Shown: in pieces, positions 45,506 to 55,807 of the stretch
Layout: the number at the start of each line of letters is the position of its first letter
Numbering within the stretch: the first letter of the stretch is position 1
Assembly: GCF_008830365.1 (NCBI RefSeq)
Contig: NZ_WBKI01000002.1
Span: forward strand, 806,001-870,000
DNA length: 64,000 nt
DNA from: Serratia proteamaculans
GTDB taxonomy: Bacteria > Pseudomonadota > Gammaproteobacteria > Enterobacterales > Enterobacteriaceae
Reading direction: 5' to 3'
Made by a program: the position numbers and the translations under genes
The notes under the pieces: model-generated
What the model saw: only the letters and a program-made list of their open reading frames with translations
Told to the model about the DNA's origin: nothing
The model's database searches: none

Positions 45506-45812
45506 ATAAAAATCTAACCGCCGACCTTTGCATTACGAATTCGTAAATAGAACCAATATCAATGCGTATCGAATCGCCATGGGTAAATTAGGCACTTCCG
45601 GTCCATTGGTGACTGACTCTGTGTCGCTAGACGATCCTGCCCTATAGTTGGACTGGAACTCCCATTGAAGACTTCGGCAGCTATGAGCGAGGAGCGGACA
45701 TTGCATCCCCGATAAAGCCAAGGATCAGGGTTGTCCCATTATCTGTTCCAATATGGTGATTTTTCAGGCAGCATACTTTATTCTGGTTAAACTCCCTTTG
45801 CAGGATATAACC
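45506..45812. other. non-coding region of accessory patch, 307 bp
   Basis: No gene is recognised. The stretch contains short disconnected open frames and looks like decayed sequence between the broken HTH gene and the first acetyltransferase. Confidence 0.4.
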
Positions 45813-46265
45813 ATGATAACATTAGAGAAATCAGATCCATTTTCTTCAGAATCCCATCGCTTAATCGAAATGCTGTCAGCTGAACTTGCCGCTATTACTG
45901 GCGAGAATGGCAAAACCAACTTCACCGTTGAAACTATGAACAATGACAAAGCATTATGGGTATTGGCAAAAAATGCACATGGCGACGCGATAGGATGCGG
46001 TGCAATCCGCCCATTAACACAAAACATAGCTGAGCTTAAAAGAATGTTTTCGGACCGAAGCGAGCCAGGCGTGGGTAGTGCATTACTTACTTTTCTGGAA
46101 ACCTCTGCAAAGCAAATGGGATATCGAGAACTTAAGCTGGAAACCCGACATATCAACCTCCGGGCTGTCAATTTTTACGAGAAAAATGGATATGTTCGTA
46201 TTGATAATTATGGCCCATACATAGGCAGAGAAGAAGCCGTCTGTTTCTCAAAGTCATTGTACTGA
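45813..46265 (+). CDS. GNAT family N-acetyltransferase
   Basis: A 150-residue acetyltransferase. The start at 45813 follows AGGATA; an upstream in-frame ATG at 45753 adds a poor leader. The fold is visible: GDAIGCGAIRPL (strand 4), AELKRMFSDRSEPGVGSALL (a CoA loop of the short GVGSAL form), and ELKLETRHINLRAVNFYEKNGY. The base composition is lower in GC than the flanking core genes, suggesting acquisition. It probably acts on a small molecule. Confidence 0.85.
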   Translation: MITLEKSDPFSSESHRLIEMLSAELAAITGENGKTNFTVETMNNDKALWVLAKNAHGDAIGCGAIRPLTQNIAELKRMFSDRSEPGVGSALLTFLETSAKQMGYRELKLETRHINLRAVNFYEKNGYVRIDNYGPYIGREEAVCFSKSLY

Positions 46266-46350
46266 TTGCATTTATCGGATCTAACTGCCGCTCCTGGCGC
46301 ACAGTCAGCTATTCGGGATACTTAATACTTTAAATGCAAAGGGACTACTC

Positions 46351-46797
46351 ATGAATATTCTTATCGAGAGCATTACCCCGGATAACAAAGGCTTTTTTGC
46401 GTTAAAAGCAGAGAGCATGGCTGCTGGATTTAACATGCTACACAGACTGGAAGAAAACTGGCTGAACGGGCAAAACCGCTTTGATAAGGCAGGTGAGAAC
46501 CTGTTAGGTTTTTATGCCGACGGGCTACTCATTGGCGTGTGTGGATTAAACCAAGACCCCTACACGCCTTCAGTTCGGACTGGACGACTCCGTCATCTCT
46601 ATGTAGGAATTGAATGGAGAAGAAGGCAAGTTGCCATTGCTTTGCTCAGGGCAATACTGGAGGGTTCTGGCCGCTGGTTTGATTTTATCAACACTAACGC
46701 GCCTCAATCAGCATTCATCTTCTATGAACGTGCTGGCTTTATTCCGCTAGTAGATGTCGATAAAGTTACCCACCGTCTGTATCTTACAGATATATAA
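46351..46797 (+). CDS. GNAT family N-acetyltransferase
   Basis: A 148-residue acetyltransferase. Signature: LLIGVCGLNQDPYTP, then RLRHLYVGIEWRRRQVAIALL (the CoA loop has RRRQVA in place of RGxGxG/A, a partial form) and NAPQSAFIFYERAGFIPL. AAAGGGA precedes the ATG. It lies 85 bp after another GNAT gene; the two sequences differ, so this is not a recent duplication. The substrate is unknown. Confidence 0.85.
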   Translation: MNILIESITPDNKGFFALKAESMAAGFNMLHRLEENWLNGQNRFDKAGENLLGFYADGLLIGVCGLNQDPYTPSVRTGRLRHLYVGIEWRRRQVAIALLRAILEGSGRWFDFINTNAPQSAFIFYERAGFIPLVDVDKVTHRLYLTDI

Positions 46798-46916
46798 AGT
46801 TAATAACTGTCAATTGATTGATGGGCAATGATGTGACCAACGTTTGTTCTTGGCACAAAGCCGACTGTCAGATAAGGTTCCGCTTAGGCCAGCAACGCTA
46901 CGATCCCCTCAAATAC

Positions 46917-46952
46917 AAAAAGGGCACAGTCCAAATGAACTGCGCCCCTATA
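46917..46952 (-). terminator. intrinsic terminator of proBA
   Basis: On the minus strand GGGCGCAGT and ACTGTGCCC (one G-U pair) flank an 8-nt loop and are followed by TTTTT. Confidence 0.8.
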
Positions 46953-46972
46953 TCTAAACACCGAACTAAACC

Positions 46973-48226
46973 TTAGTTACGAACCAAATCATCACCGTAG
47001 CCGATCCACTTGTAGGTGGTCAGTGCGTCCAGGCCCATTGGGCCGCGGGCGTGCAGTTTCTGGGTGCTGACGGCCACTTCTGCGCCAAGGCCGAACTGGC
47101 CGCCGTCGGTGAAGCGGGTGCTGGCGTTGACGTACACCGCGCTGGAGTCCACCGCACGCACAAAGTGCTCGGCGCTGCTCAGTGAACGAGTGAGGATCGC
47201 GTCGGAGTGGCTGGTGCCGTGGGTGCGGATATGGTCGATGGCCTGATCAATGTCATCCACCAGCGCCACGTTCAAATCCAACGACAGCCATTCATCGTCG
47301 TAATCTTCCGCCGCGACCGCCACCACCGTTGCCGGGCCGTCTTGCAGCAGTGGCATGGCGTTCTCCGCTGCGTGCAGGGTGACGCCGACCGCCGCCATTC
47401 TGCTGCTCAGTGCTGGCAAAAACTCTGCAGCGATATTGCGGTTCACCAGCAGCGTCTCCAACGAGTTACAGGCGCTTGGGCGTTGGATTTTGGCGTTTTC
47501 GATCACCGTCAGCGCTTTGTCGAAATCAACGCTGTCATCTACATAGGTGTGGCAAACGCCGATACCGCCGGTGATCACCGGGATGGTTGACTGTTCGCGG
47601 CACAGCTTGTGCAGGCCGGCGCCGCCGCGTGGGATCAGCATGTCGACGTAGCGATCCAGGCGCAGCAGTTCATTCACCAAGGCGCGATCCGGGCTTTCAA
47701 TCGCCTGTACCGCTGCCGCCGGCAGGCCGCACTGTTCCAGCGCCTGCTGGATCACTTTAACTGTCGCCTGGTTGGTGTGGTGGGTTTCTTTACCGCCACG
47801 CAGGATCACCGCGTTGCCGGTTTTCAGGCACAGGCTGGCTACGTCGATGGTGACGTTCGGCCGTGCTTCATAAATCACGCCAATCACCCCGAGCGGTACC
47901 CGACGGCGTTCCAGCTTCAACCCGCTGTCCAGCAGGCTGCCGTCCAATACGTGGCCGACCGGGTCGTTCAGGCGGCATACCTGACGCACGTCGTTGGCGA
48001 TCGCCGCCAGACGTGCCGGGGTCAGCAACAGGCGATCGAGCAGCGCTTCGGTCATCCCGCTGGCGCGTGCCTGTTCCATGTCCTGTTCGTTAGCCTGTAA
48101 AATCACTTCGCTTTCGGCTTCCAGTCTGTCGGCAATCACCGACAGCACCTGGTTTTTCTTCGCCGTGCTCAGCACCGCCAGTTGCCAGGAGGCCTGCTTG
48201 GCGGCCTTCCCCATCTGCTCCAGCAT
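46973..48226 (-). CDS. proA: gamma-glutamyl phosphate reductase
   Basis: A 417-residue enzyme, as in E. coli, for step two of proline synthesis (glutamyl-5-phosphate to glutamate-5-semialdehyde, NADPH). The ATG at 48226 ([13 protein letters not shown]) matches E. coli; a GTG two codons upstream is also in frame. Motifs: [28 protein letters not shown], and the catalytic Cys in [12 protein letters not shown]. It follows proB by 9 bp, with a terminator after it. No thrW-type tRNA gene lies downstream, unlike in E. coli. Confidence 0.97.
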   Translation of the reverse strand: MLEQMGKAAKQASWQLAVLSTAKKNQVLSVIADRLEAESEVILQANEQDMEQARASGMTEALLDRLLLTPARLAAIANDVRQVCRLNDPVGHVLDGSLLDSGLKLERRRVPLGVIGVIYEARPNVTIDVASLCLKTGNAVILRGGKETHHTNQATVKVIQQALEQCGLPAAAVQAIESPDRALVNELLRLDRYVDMLIPRGGAGLHKLCREQSTIPVITGGIGVCHTYVDDSVDFDKALTVIENAKIQRPSACNSLETLLVNRNIAAEFLPALSSRMAAVGVTLHAAENAMPLLQDGPATVVAVAAEDYDDEWLSLDLNVALVDDIDQAIDHIRTHGTSHSDAILTRSLSSAEHFVRAVDSSAVYVNASTRFTDGGQFGLGAEVAVSTQKLHARGPMGLDALTTYKWIGYGDDLVRN

Positions 48227-48235
48227 GCTCACTCC

Positions 48236-49339
48236 TTAGCTGACAATCATATCGTCGCGGTGAACTGCCACCGGGCCGTATTCATAACCGAGAATTTCGC
48301 TGATTTCCTGCGAGTGGTGACCGGCAATCATGCGCATCGCATCGCTGTTATAACGGCTGACGCCGTGCGCCAGATCGCGCCCCGTCAGGTTGCGGATGCG
48401 GATCACTTCGCCACGGGAAAAATCGCCTTTGACCTCGCGGATGCCCTTCGGCAGCAGTGAGCTGCCGCGCGCCATAATGGCGTCGACCGCACCGTCGTCG
48501 ACGGTGATCTCACCGGCCGGTGGTGCGCCGAAGATCCAGCGTTTGCGGTTTTCCAATGGGGTTTCCAACGCGTGGAAACGGGTGCCCACCGGTTTGCCTT
48601 CAATCACGTCACTCACTACGCCCGGCTTGCTGCCGGCGGCGATGATCACGTCGATACCGGCGCGGCAGGCCACGTCGGCAGCTTGCAGCTTGGTGCCCAT
48701 GCCACCGGTACCCAAACCGGAAACGCTGTCGCCGGCGATGGCGCGCAAGGCGTCGTCGATGCCGTGCACTTCACGGATCAGCTCTGCCTGCGGGTTATTG
48801 CGTGGGTCGGCGGTGTACAGCCCCTGCTGATCGGTCAGCAACAACAGTTTATCGGCCCCGGCCAGGATCGCCGCCAATGCCGACAGGTTGTCGTTGTCGC
48901 CCACCTTGATTTCTGCGGTCGCTACCGCGTCGTTCTCATTGATTACCGGCACGATACGGTTGTCCAGCAACGCCGTCATGGTGTCACGCGCGTTGAGGAA
49001 GCGTTCGCGGTCTTCCAGATCGGCGCGCGTCAGCAACATCTGCCCGACGTGAATGCCATAAATGGAGAACAGTTGCTCCCACAGTTGGATCAACCGGCTC
49101 TGCCCGACCGCCGCCAGCAACTGCTTGGAGGCGATGGTGGCGGGGAGTTCGGGGTAGCCCAAATGCTCGCGCCCGGCGGCAATCGCGCCAGAGGTGACGA
49201 TAACGATGCGGTGACCCGCTGCATGCTGTTGTGCGCACTGGCGAACCAGTTCGACAATATGGGCACGGTTAAGACGCAGCGATCCGCCGGTCAACACGCT
49301 GGTGCCCAATTTCACAACCAGTGTCTGGCTGCCGTTCAT
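48236..49339 (-). CDS. proB: glutamate 5-kinase
   Basis: A 367-residue enzyme, the E. coli length, catalysing the first and feedback-inhibited step of proline synthesis. The start at 49339 ([19 protein letters not shown]) is set by alignment; the ATG at 49417 adds a hydrophobic leader not seen in the family. The amino-acid kinase domain has [15 protein letters not shown] and [20 protein letters not shown]-terminal PUA domain (about 275-350, [16 protein letters not shown]) completes it. It is first in proBA. Confidence 0.97.
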   Translation of the reverse strand: MNGSQTLVVKLGTSVLTGGSLRLNRAHIVELVRQCAQQHAAGHRIVIVTSGAIAAGREHLGYPELPATIASKQLLAAVGQSRLIQLWEQLFSIYGIHVGQMLLTRADLEDRERFLNARDTMTALLDNRIVPVINENDAVATAEIKVGDNDNLSALAAILAGADKLLLLTDQQGLYTADPRNNPQAELIREVHGIDDALRAIAGDSVSGLGTGGMGTKLQAADVACRAGIDVIIAAGSKPGVVSDVIEGKPVGTRFHALETPLENRKRWIFGAPPAGEITVDDGAVDAIMARGSSLLPKGIREVKGDFSRGEVIRIRNLTGRDLAHGVSRYNSDAMRMIAGHHSQEISEILGYEYGPVAVHRDDMIVS

Positions 49340-49454
49340 AGTGTTTCTGCCGTGTAAGATGAGAAGAATAATGCAAAGGACTTTGTAACAGGAGAGACGC
49401 GTTATGCCAACAGGCACAACGCGAAATCAGCAGAATACTTGCGGTCAAACGGGG

Positions 49455-49856
49455 TCAGGCGGAAAGTTTAATCAATTTTTCTTTGAAATCAGGAGCCGGT
49501 TCAAGCGTCAGCTCCATGGTGGTCAGCAGCTCGCCCAGACGACGATGGAAATCACGCAGGGTAGTTTCCAGCTTGGTTTTTACTTCAGTATCCTTAATCT
49601 TTTCCGGCGTCCACTGCCCTTTCTTATCAAACAGGCCAAACTGATAGGCGTAGGTGAAACGCGTATCTTCAGCATGCAGTTCGATCCACCCCCCCCAAAA
49701 CTCTCGCAGCTCTGGAGCAGGCTTAACATTGACGCAGACGGCTAAACAATCAAAGAAAAAACGGTCGTTCTCACATTGCCCTTCACGCAGATACGGCCCC
49801 AAGCTGGCGAAACGTTTCATTAGTCGGCTTTTAGGGTGACCACTCGGTAACGTCAT
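49455..49856 (-). CDS. crl: sigma-S assembly factor Crl
   Basis: A 133-residue protein, the E. coli length, that binds sigma-S and promotes its assembly with core RNA polymerase, especially at low temperature. It opens [20 protein letters not shown] after GAGGAG and keeps [22 protein letters not shown] and [15 protein letters not shown]. The WGGW segment is encoded by a run of 8 G, a possible slippage site. The gene is intact here. Confidence 0.95.
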   Translation of the reverse strand: MTLPSGHPKSRLMKRFASLGPYLREGQCENDRFFFDCLAVCVNVKPAPELREFWGGWIELHAEDTRFTYAYQFGLFDKKGQWTPEKIKDTEVKTKLETTLRDFHRRLGELLTTMELTLEPAPDFKEKLIKLSA

Positions 49857-49915
49857 TCTTAAGCTCCTCAATGTAGACCACTCTTTTTAACAAATTGTTA
49901 AAATTTAGCAACTAT

Positions 49916-51163
49916 TTAACGCATTTTATCTTTCATCCAATGAGACATTTGCTGCAGCGCCTTGTGAAAACTGCTGTACACCGGCTTGCGCGGTATGGCG
50001 ATCAATTTGCCGTCCATCGAGGATGAAGCGATCAACTGCGCCTCTTCTTTCGGGCTGAGCGGATCCTGATCCCAGTAACCGGCCAGCATCGGCGTCGGGC
50101 AGCGGCGGCCCAACAGCCCCTGATTTTTCAACGAATAGCTGTTTAGCTCGACCTTCAGCACATGGTCCGAAGCGTTGGCCATGCCCATCCGGCTGGCCAG
50201 CACGTCCATATACATGTCCGGCACGTTCTTCTGGGTGTTGATGTCGCACAACAGGCGATGCACCACCGGTCCCAGGCAGGCCACGCCACGCAGCCGCTGT
50301 GGTTCCAGATAGGCTAACCGGACGGCCACATTGGCACCAAAGCGGAAGCCAAACGCGGTGACGCGCTGATGGTCAATCCACGGCACTGAGGCTAATTGGG
50401 TCAGCACCTGCTGATGCAGGAAGCTGGAATCTTGGGTCAGCTTCCACTTATAAGAAGAACCGATGGAAGGCATATCAATGGTCAGCATGGCGATGCCCTG
50501 TGGCGCCAGATAATCGCGGAACAGGCGGTGATAGTCGGTCTGCAGGGTATCCAGGCTGCCGCACATAAAGACCGTCGGGAACGGCGCTTCGCCCTTCTCC
50601 GGCAAATGCAGGAAGCCGGTAATGCTGCTGCCGCCTTCAATGCGGAATTCCAGCTCTTTCAACTGGTACGGCAATAACAGCGCGGCCTCTTCGTAAGCCC
50701 GGTTGGACAACGACTCCGCCTGCTCGGCCAACTCGTCGCCCTTCAGGTGCGGGTAGCCGGCAATGCTGTAAAAGTTGGCGGCGTTGAGCCAGTACTGGCC
50801 GCCAATCAGCGGATCCTGTTGTTCCAGCGCACGCTGTTGCCAGAGCATGCCCTGATGCACCCACTCGTAGATCCAGTTGCCGTTACGGTAACCGATCACG
50901 GTATCCAGCCATTTGTCGTTGGTGTGTTCCACATCCGCGACCGCGATGCGTGCCAGCACTTCGTTGATTTCGATCGGATCAACACCGCGCCAGGCCCACA
51001 ACAGCGGGTTGAGCATGCGGTACCAATTGCTGACGGTATTGCCTTCCAGAGTGGAATGCAGATCGGCGCTGACTTTATTGCGCGCGCGCAGTACCAGAGT
51101 TGAGGTCTCAGGGTGTTTAAATGAGGGTTTGAACAGGATTTCAGAAAGGTTGGCTTGTGCCAT
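49916..51163 (-). CDS. frsA: esterase FrsA
   Basis: A 415-residue alpha/beta-fold hydrolase. The start at 51163 ([19 protein letters not shown]) is chosen by family alignment; GGAGG lies 11 nt upstream. The C-terminal hydrolase domain contains [29 protein letters not shown], and [20 protein letters not shown] at the nucleophile elbow position, where Phe-Arg-Phe replaces a classic GxSxG. FrsA was named for interaction with unphosphorylated IIA-Glc in fermentation/respiration balance; later work reported esterase activity. It is a single gene beside crl and gpt, as in E. coli. Confidence 0.95.
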   Translation of the reverse strand: MAQANLSEILFKPSFKHPETSTLVLRARNKVSADLHSTLEGNTVSNWYRMLNPLLWAWRGVDPIEINEVLARIAVADVEHTNDKWLDTVIGYRNGNWIYEWVHQGMLWQQRALEQQDPLIGGQYWLNAANFYSIAGYPHLKGDELAEQAESLSNRAYEEAALLLPYQLKELEFRIEGGSSITGFLHLPEKGEAPFPTVFMCGSLDTLQTDYHRLFRDYLAPQGIAMLTIDMPSIGSSYKWKLTQDSSFLHQQVLTQLASVPWIDHQRVTAFGFRFGANVAVRLAYLEPQRLRGVACLGPVVHRLLCDINTQKNVPDMYMDVLASRMGMANASDHVLKVELNSYSLKNQGLLGRRCPTPMLAGYWDQDPLSPKEEAQLIASSSMDGKLIAIPRKPVYSSFHKALQQMSHWMKDKMR

Positions 51164-51263
51164 GGTAACAACAGCCTCCGTAAATCTGGTAATAGGCCGC
51201 AAACAGCCTAATCAACTGGAGGTAGTGTACCTAACTCTGGAGCGATAAAGCAAAATAACGCAA

Positions 51264-51288
51264 ACGCCCGGCAGAACCGGGCGCTTTA
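51264..51288 (-). terminator. intrinsic terminator of gpt
   Basis: CGCCCGG-CAGAA-CCGGGCG in the gap between gpt and frsA. On the minus strand the stem is followed by TTTGCG, a modest T run. Confidence 0.65.
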
Positions 51289-51307
51289 ATGAATCAGCGT
51301 GGCTCGC

Positions 51308-51766
51308 TTAACGGCCGCCAATCGGTGGCACGAAGGTCACCGCCATGTCCCATGGCTGCTCGATCCAGGTATCCTGTGGGATATCAACCACATAGTCATC
51401 AACCAGCGGACGACCTGCCGGCTTGGCAAAAATGGTGACGAAATGCGCCTTCGGGTACATATCGCGGATCGCTTTCGCGGTGCCGCCGGTATCCACCAGA
51501 TCGTCGATCACGATAAAGCCTTCACCGTCGCCTTCGGCGCGCTTGAGCACTTTCATTTCGCGTTGGTTGTCATGGTCATAGCTGGAGATGCAGACGGTAT
51601 CTACATGGCGAATACCCAGCTCACGCGCCAGTAACGCTGCCGGTACCAGACCGCCGCGGCTTACGGCAATAATGCCAGTCCATTGTTCAACAGGCAGCAG
51701 GCGGTGAGCCAGTTTGCGCGCTTGCATTTGCAGCATGTCCCAGGTAACAACGTATTTTTCGCTCAT
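51308..51766 (-). CDS. gpt: xanthine-guanine phosphoribosyltransferase
   Basis: A 152-residue enzyme, the E. coli length, that salvages xanthine, guanine and hypoxanthine to nucleotides with PRPP. It opens [20 protein letters not shown], and its PRPP-binding loop is [17 protein letters not shown] at about residues 85-101. It is divergent from pepD, as in other enterics. Confidence 0.97.
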   Translation of the reverse strand: MSEKYVVTWDMLQMQARKLAHRLLPVEQWTGIIAVSRGGLVPAALLARELGIRHVDTVCISSYDHDNQREMKVLKRAEGDGEGFIVIDDLVDTGGTAKAIRDMYPKAHFVTIFAKPAGRPLVDDYVVDIPQDTWIEQPWDMAVTFVPPIGGR

Positions 51767-52089
51767 AGAATGGTGTCCCAGCCAGCAGTGGTGCGGCTTA
51801 CTCAGTAATCAGGGGAAAAAAGGTTGCGCGAGATTATAAAGACTGGACGCACCAAATACCAGTTGTACCTTGGAAATCATAAGTATTTCGTCTGGTGATT
51901 GATGCTGCATAAATGAGCAATTACGCATCAAACTAGTGTGATCAAGCGCTTAAACAGCGCAATACGGCACGGGCACCGCCCGGAAGAAAGTGATATTCTC
52001 TGGAGATCGTGCCACGAAGCACAGATGCCCCTAACCCTAACCGAGCGGCATTCCCGCACTGCCGAGAATGCTGTTACAGGAGACTTATA
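51767..52089. other. gpt-pepD divergent intergenic region, 323 bp
   Basis: Holds the promoters of both genes. It contains AT-rich segments at 51830-51930, but no operator or small gene stands out. Confidence 0.4.
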
Positions 52090-53550
52090 GTGTCTGAATT
52101 GTCTCAACTTTCGCCACAGCCGCTGTGGGATATTTTTGCCAAAATCTGCTCTATTCCGCATCCTTCATATCATGAAGAAGCGCTGGCACAGCACATCCTC
52201 GAGTGGGCCAAAGAGAAACACCTGCACGCCGAGCGTGACCTTGTAGGCAACATCCTGCTGCGTAAACCTGCCACCAAAGGCATGGAAAACCGCAAGCCAG
52301 TCGCCCTGCAGGCGCACCTGGATATGGTGCCGCAGAAAAATAACGACACCGTGCACGACTTCGCCAAGGATCCGATCCTGCCGTACATTGACGGCGAGTG
52401 GATCAAGGCCCGTGGTACCACGCTGGGTGCCGACAACGGTATCGGTATGGCTTCCGCGCTGGCAGTGTTGGCCGACGACAGCGTCGAGCACGGTCCACTG
52501 GAAGTGCTGCTGACCATGACCGAAGAAGCGGGCATGGACGGCGCATTCGGCCTGCAGGCGAACTGGCTGCAGGCGGATATCCTGATCAACACCGACTCCG
52601 AAGAGGAAGGCGAGATCTACATGGGTTGCGCCGGGGGTATCGATTTCATCACCACCCTGCCGTTGCAGCGAGAAGCCGTGCCTGCCGGTTATCAAACCCT
52701 GAAACTGACGCTCAAAGGCCTGAAAGGCGGCCACTCTGGCGCTGATATCCACGTCGGGCTGGGCAATGCCAACAAACTGCTGGCACGCTTCCTGTTCGAT
52801 CATAGCGCTGAGCTGAACCTGCGCCTGCTGGACCTGAACGGCGGCACGCTGCGTAATGCTATCCCGCGTGAGGCCTCTGCGGTGGTTGCCGTACCGGCCG
52901 AGAAAGCCGATGCGCTGAAAACGCTGAGCCAGGCGTTCCTGGCGACCCTGCAAAACGAACTGGCGGCCAAAGAGAAGAACATCACCGTGCTGCTGGAGCC
53001 TGTCACCAGCACCTCTCAGGCGATGACTGCTGACAGCCAACAGCGTTTTGTGGCGCTGCTGAACGGTACGCCAAACGGTGTGATCCGCATGAGCGACGCG
53101 GTGAAAGGCGTGGTGGAAACCTCACTGAACGTGGGCGTGGTTACCACCAGCGACAGCGAAGCAGAAATCATCTGCCTGATCCGCTCGCTGATCGACAGCG
53201 GTAAAGACTACGTGGTTGGCATGCTGACCGCACTGGGCCAGTTGGCCAACGCCAAAGTCGCGCCAAAAGGCGGCTACCCAGGCTGGCAGCCGGACGCAGA
53301 CTCACCGGTCATGCATCTGGTGCGCGAGATCTATCAGGACCTGTTCAACAAGACGCCGAACATCATGGTGATCCACGCCGGTCTGGAATGCGGCCTGTTC
53401 AAAAAGCCGTACCCGAATATGGATATGGTGTCGATTGGGCCAACCATCACCGGGCCACACTCGCCGGATGAGCAGGTGCATATCGAAAGCGTGGGTCTGT
53501 ACTGGAAGTTGCTGACCGCACTGCTAAAGGCCATCCCAGAGCGCGCGTAA
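52090..53550 (+). CDS. pepD: aminoacyl-histidine dipeptidase (peptidase D, carnosinase)
   Basis: A 486-residue M20-family metallopeptidase. The GTG at 52090 is used because it follows AGGAG and gives the conserved VSELSQLSPQPLWDIFAK; a frame from 52009 adds an unrelated leader. Zinc ligands are visible in LQAHLDMVP, TLGADNGIG, MTEEAGMDG (catalytic Glu), INTDSEEEGE and GPHSPDEQVH. It cleaves Xaa-His dipeptides in the cytosol. Confidence 0.97.
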   Translation: MSELSQLSPQPLWDIFAKICSIPHPSYHEEALAQHILEWAKEKHLHAERDLVGNILLRKPATKGMENRKPVALQAHLDMVPQKNNDTVHDFAKDPILPYIDGEWIKARGTTLGADNGIGMASALAVLADDSVEHGPLEVLLTMTEEAGMDGAFGLQANWLQADILINTDSEEEGEIYMGCAGGIDFITTLPLQREAVPAGYQTLKLTLKGLKGGHSGADIHVGLGNANKLLARFLFDHSAELNLRLLDLNGGTLRNAIPREASAVVAVPAEKADALKTLSQAFLATLQNELAAKEKNITVLLEPVTSTSQAMTADSQQRFVALLNGTPNGVIRMSDAVKGVVETSLNVGVVTTSDSEAEIICLIRSLIDSGKDYVVGMLTALGQLANAKVAPKGGYPGWQPDADSPVMHLVREIYQDLFNKTPNIMVIHAGLECGLFKKPYPNMDMVSIGPTITGPHSPDEQVHIESVGLYWKLLTALLKAIPERA

Positions 53551-53600
53551 TGTTATGGGTTCGGCCTACTAAACCCCGACAATAACCGAGCGATTAAACC

Positions 53601-53630
53601 AAGGGCGCAAACCTGAATTGCGCCCTTGTT
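53601..53630. terminator. bidirectional terminator between pepD and dinB
   Basis: AAGGGCGCA (53601-53609) pairs with TGCGCCCTT (53619-53627) and is followed by GTTATT on the plus strand. It ends at the dinB stop codon. Confidence 0.75.
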
Positions 53631-54690
53631 ATTCCCACGGCAGTAACAGTTGCCGCTCCAACTGCGGATCCAGCAGCGTCACGTGCAACCCGACCAGTCG
53701 CACCCCGCGTCCTTCACGCCGCTCACGCCAGACCTGCCGCGCCACGTTGATCAAATCGTCTTTATTCAGTACCGGCCAGACGTGTTCCTGGGTGGTTTGC
53801 TGGAAATCCTGAAACTTGAATTTTACCCCTTGTCGGGCGATGTGCAGGTCCGGTTTCACCTTTCGCAATCGCAGTTCCAGCTCGGGATAAAGCTTGTCGA
53901 CAATCAGTGTTTCACAGTCTTCCCAGTCATGAATGTCTTCCGCCAGCGTGCGTTCCACTCCCACCGACTTACGCAGCCGCTCTGGCGAGACCTCGCGCAG
54001 ATCGATCCCCTGACAACGCTCCCACAGGACCCGGCCGAATTTGCCGAAGCGCTTTAACAGTGCCACCAGGTCATACTGCTGCACGTCGGCACAGGTGATC
54101 AGCCCCACGTCCTCCAGCCGTTTGGCCGTCACTTTGCCCACGCCGGGAATTTTACTCAGCGGCAACTGCTGTAAAAACGCCGGCACCTGCGCCGGCGTGA
54201 TGACGTATTGTCCGTTCGGTTTATTCAGCTCTGAGGCAATCTTGGCGAGGAATTTGATCGGCGCGATACCGGCAGAGGCAGTGAGGTTGAGTTCATCGGA
54301 GATAGTCTGGCGAATTTGTTCGGCGATCAGGGTCGCCGATCCGTTGCACTGGCTGCAGTCGGTCACGTCCAGATAGGCTTCATCCAGTGACAGCGGCTCA
54401 ATCAACGGGGTGTAACGGGCAAAGATTTCGCGGATATGCTGAGAGGCTTCTTTATACGCCGCCATGCGACCGGGCAGCAGTTTCAGGTGTGGGCAAAGCT
54501 TGAGCGCCATCGCCGTCGACATCGCACTGTGCACGCCATAGCGACGGGCAGGATAGTTGGCGGTGCTGATCACCCCACGCCGGTCGGCACTGCCGCCGAT
54601 CGCCAACGGAATATCGCGCAGGCTGGGATCGTCGCGCATTTCTACCGCCGCGAAGAAGCAGTCCATATCGACATGAATGATTTTACGCAT
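53629..54690 (-). CDS. dinB: DNA polymerase IV
   Basis: A 353-residue Y-family polymerase for translesion synthesis. The start at 54690 ([20 protein letters not shown]) is set by alignment. Catalytic acids are Asp8 in HVDMDCFF and the Asp-Glu of [13 protein letters not shown] near residue 103. A helix-hairpin-helix ([16 protein letters not shown]) and a little-finger domain follow. It ends QLLLPWE, close to the usual C-terminal clamp-binding tail. A LexA box lies just upstream. Confidence 0.97.
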   Translation of the reverse strand: MRKIIHVDMDCFFAAVEMRDDPSLRDIPLAIGGSADRRGVISTANYPARRYGVHSAMSTAMALKLCPHLKLLPGRMAAYKEASQHIREIFARYTPLIEPLSLDEAYLDVTDCSQCNGSATLIAEQIRQTISDELNLTASAGIAPIKFLAKIASELNKPNGQYVITPAQVPAFLQQLPLSKIPGVGKVTAKRLEDVGLITCADVQQYDLVALLKRFGKFGRVLWERCQGIDLREVSPERLRKSVGVERTLAEDIHDWEDCETLIVDKLYPELELRLRKVKPDLHIARQGVKFKFQDFQQTTQEHVWPVLNKDDLINVARQVWRERREGRGVRLVGLHVTLLDPQLERQLLLPWE

Positions 54691-54706
54691 CTCGCCTCCA
54701 ACAACA

Positions 54707-54722
54707 CTGTATAAGTATACAG
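54707..54722 (-). promoter_or_regulatory. LexA (SOS) box of dinB
   Basis: CTGTATAAGTATACAG matches CTGT-N8-ACAG exactly and lies 17-32 bp upstream of the dinB ATG, the expected place for SOS repression. Confidence 0.9.
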
Positions 54723-54885
54723 GCAATAATGGAAAGCTCAAGCCTCGGCTCCACTCGGAGAAAACAGGGTTTCACCCAATTATCTTCGACTTGTTAAAAA
54801 AGCGTAATTTTTCAATAGTACGCTGTGGCAAATTAACCGCTCGCTTACTGATAACAATAACGCTACGCACAGGATGGTGCTCTAC

Positions 54886-55770
54886 ATGAAAACATTATCG
54901 GGCTATTTATTAGCTTCAGCCTTATCCCTGATATCCCTTGCCGTTACCGCCGCCCCCGCCATTATCGCTCACCGTGGTGGTACGGCCGACGCCCCTGAAA
55001 ATACCCGCGTCGCCATTGAAACCGCACTGAAAAACGGTGCCGATGCCATTTGGATCACCCTGCAGGAATCCAAAGACGGGGTGATTGTGTTGTACCGTCC
55101 TTCGGATCTAAAGGCGTTGACCAATCAGCAGGGGCTGGTCTCTGCCTTTACCGCCGCGCAACTGGCAAAAGTTGACGTTGGTTGGTCATTTGCCAAAGAG
55201 GAAACTCATCCGTTCCGCGGTAAGGGCATTGGTATTCCCCGGCTGGATGAGATCCTCAACGCCTTCCCCAAGGTCAATTTCTATCTGGATATCAAATCAC
55301 CGGACGCTGACCCGGCCCAGTTCGGCAAAGCCCTGCTGGCAACGCTGGAAAAAACCCACAGCCTGAACCGCACCCGCGTGTACTCCACCGATGCCAAATA
55401 TCTGCAGGCGCTGCCACCAGCGATTAAACGTTTTGAGACTCGCGATGAAACCCGCAACCTGTTGGCGAATATCAGCCTGTCACACCTGTGTGAGCTGAAG
55501 CCAGACAATCAGCAACCGCGCTGGTACGGGCTGGAACTGAAACGTGAAGTGGAAGTGGTGGAGAAATTTACGCTGGGCGAAGGGCGCTCCAAGGCGTTTC
55601 TGACCTGGGATAAAGAATCGATCGACTGCTTCCGTTCACAAGGACCGGCGCACATCATCCTGTTCGGCATCAACTCACCGGCGGAATACCAGCAGGCGCT
55701 GGCGCTAGGCGTAGACGGAGTTATGGTTAACTCACCGGCCGAAGCGAAGAGCTTCGTTAAGGCCAAATAA
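54886..55770 (+). CDS. exported glycerophosphodiester phosphodiesterase family protein
   Basis: A 294-residue GDPD-fold protein with a signal peptide (MKTLSGYLLASALSLISLAV). The GDPD signature IIAHRGGTADAPENTRVAIE is intact (His-Arg and Glu-Asn), and PKVNFYLDIKSPD and LGVDGVMVNSP follow. One change is notable: the usual E-x-D pair after the first helix (GADxxExDV) reads GADAIWITLQESKDGV, so a metal ligand seems to be lost. Activity on ordinary glycerophosphodiesters is therefore doubtful. An ATG at 54874 is also in frame. Confidence 0.85.
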   Translation: MKTLSGYLLASALSLISLAVTAAPAIIAHRGGTADAPENTRVAIETALKNGADAIWITLQESKDGVIVLYRPSDLKALTNQQGLVSAFTAAQLAKVDVGWSFAKEETHPFRGKGIGIPRLDEILNAFPKVNFYLDIKSPDADPAQFGKALLATLEKTHSLNRTRVYSTDAKYLQALPPAIKRFETRDETRNLLANISLSHLCELKPDNQQPRWYGLELKREVEVVEKFTLGEGRSKAFLTWDKESIDCFRSQGPAHIILFGINSPAEYQQALALGVDGVMVNSPAEAKSFVKAK

Positions 55771-55780
55771 CTGATGTAAA

Positions 55781-55806
55781 AAGGGGCGCTGCATGCGCCC
55801 CTGTTA
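55781..55806. terminator. bidirectional terminator between the GDPD gene and nqrM
   Basis: AGGGGCGC-TGCAT-GCGCCCCT flanked by an A run on the left and GTTATT on the right, so it can serve both directions. Confidence 0.75.
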
Positions 55807-55807
55807 T

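Noticed and set aside
45813-46797. Toxin-antitoxin system (GNAT toxin with HTH antitoxin)
   Set aside because: TacT-type toxins pair with small RHH/DUF1778 antitoxins directly upstream; here the nearby HTH is a broken XRE gene 300 bp away, and the GNAT genes lack the pairing.
46800-46972. thrW-type tRNA or prophage attachment site downstream of proA
   Set aside because: No cloverleaf or T-loop sequence was found, and there is no integrase nearby; only the proBA terminator is present.
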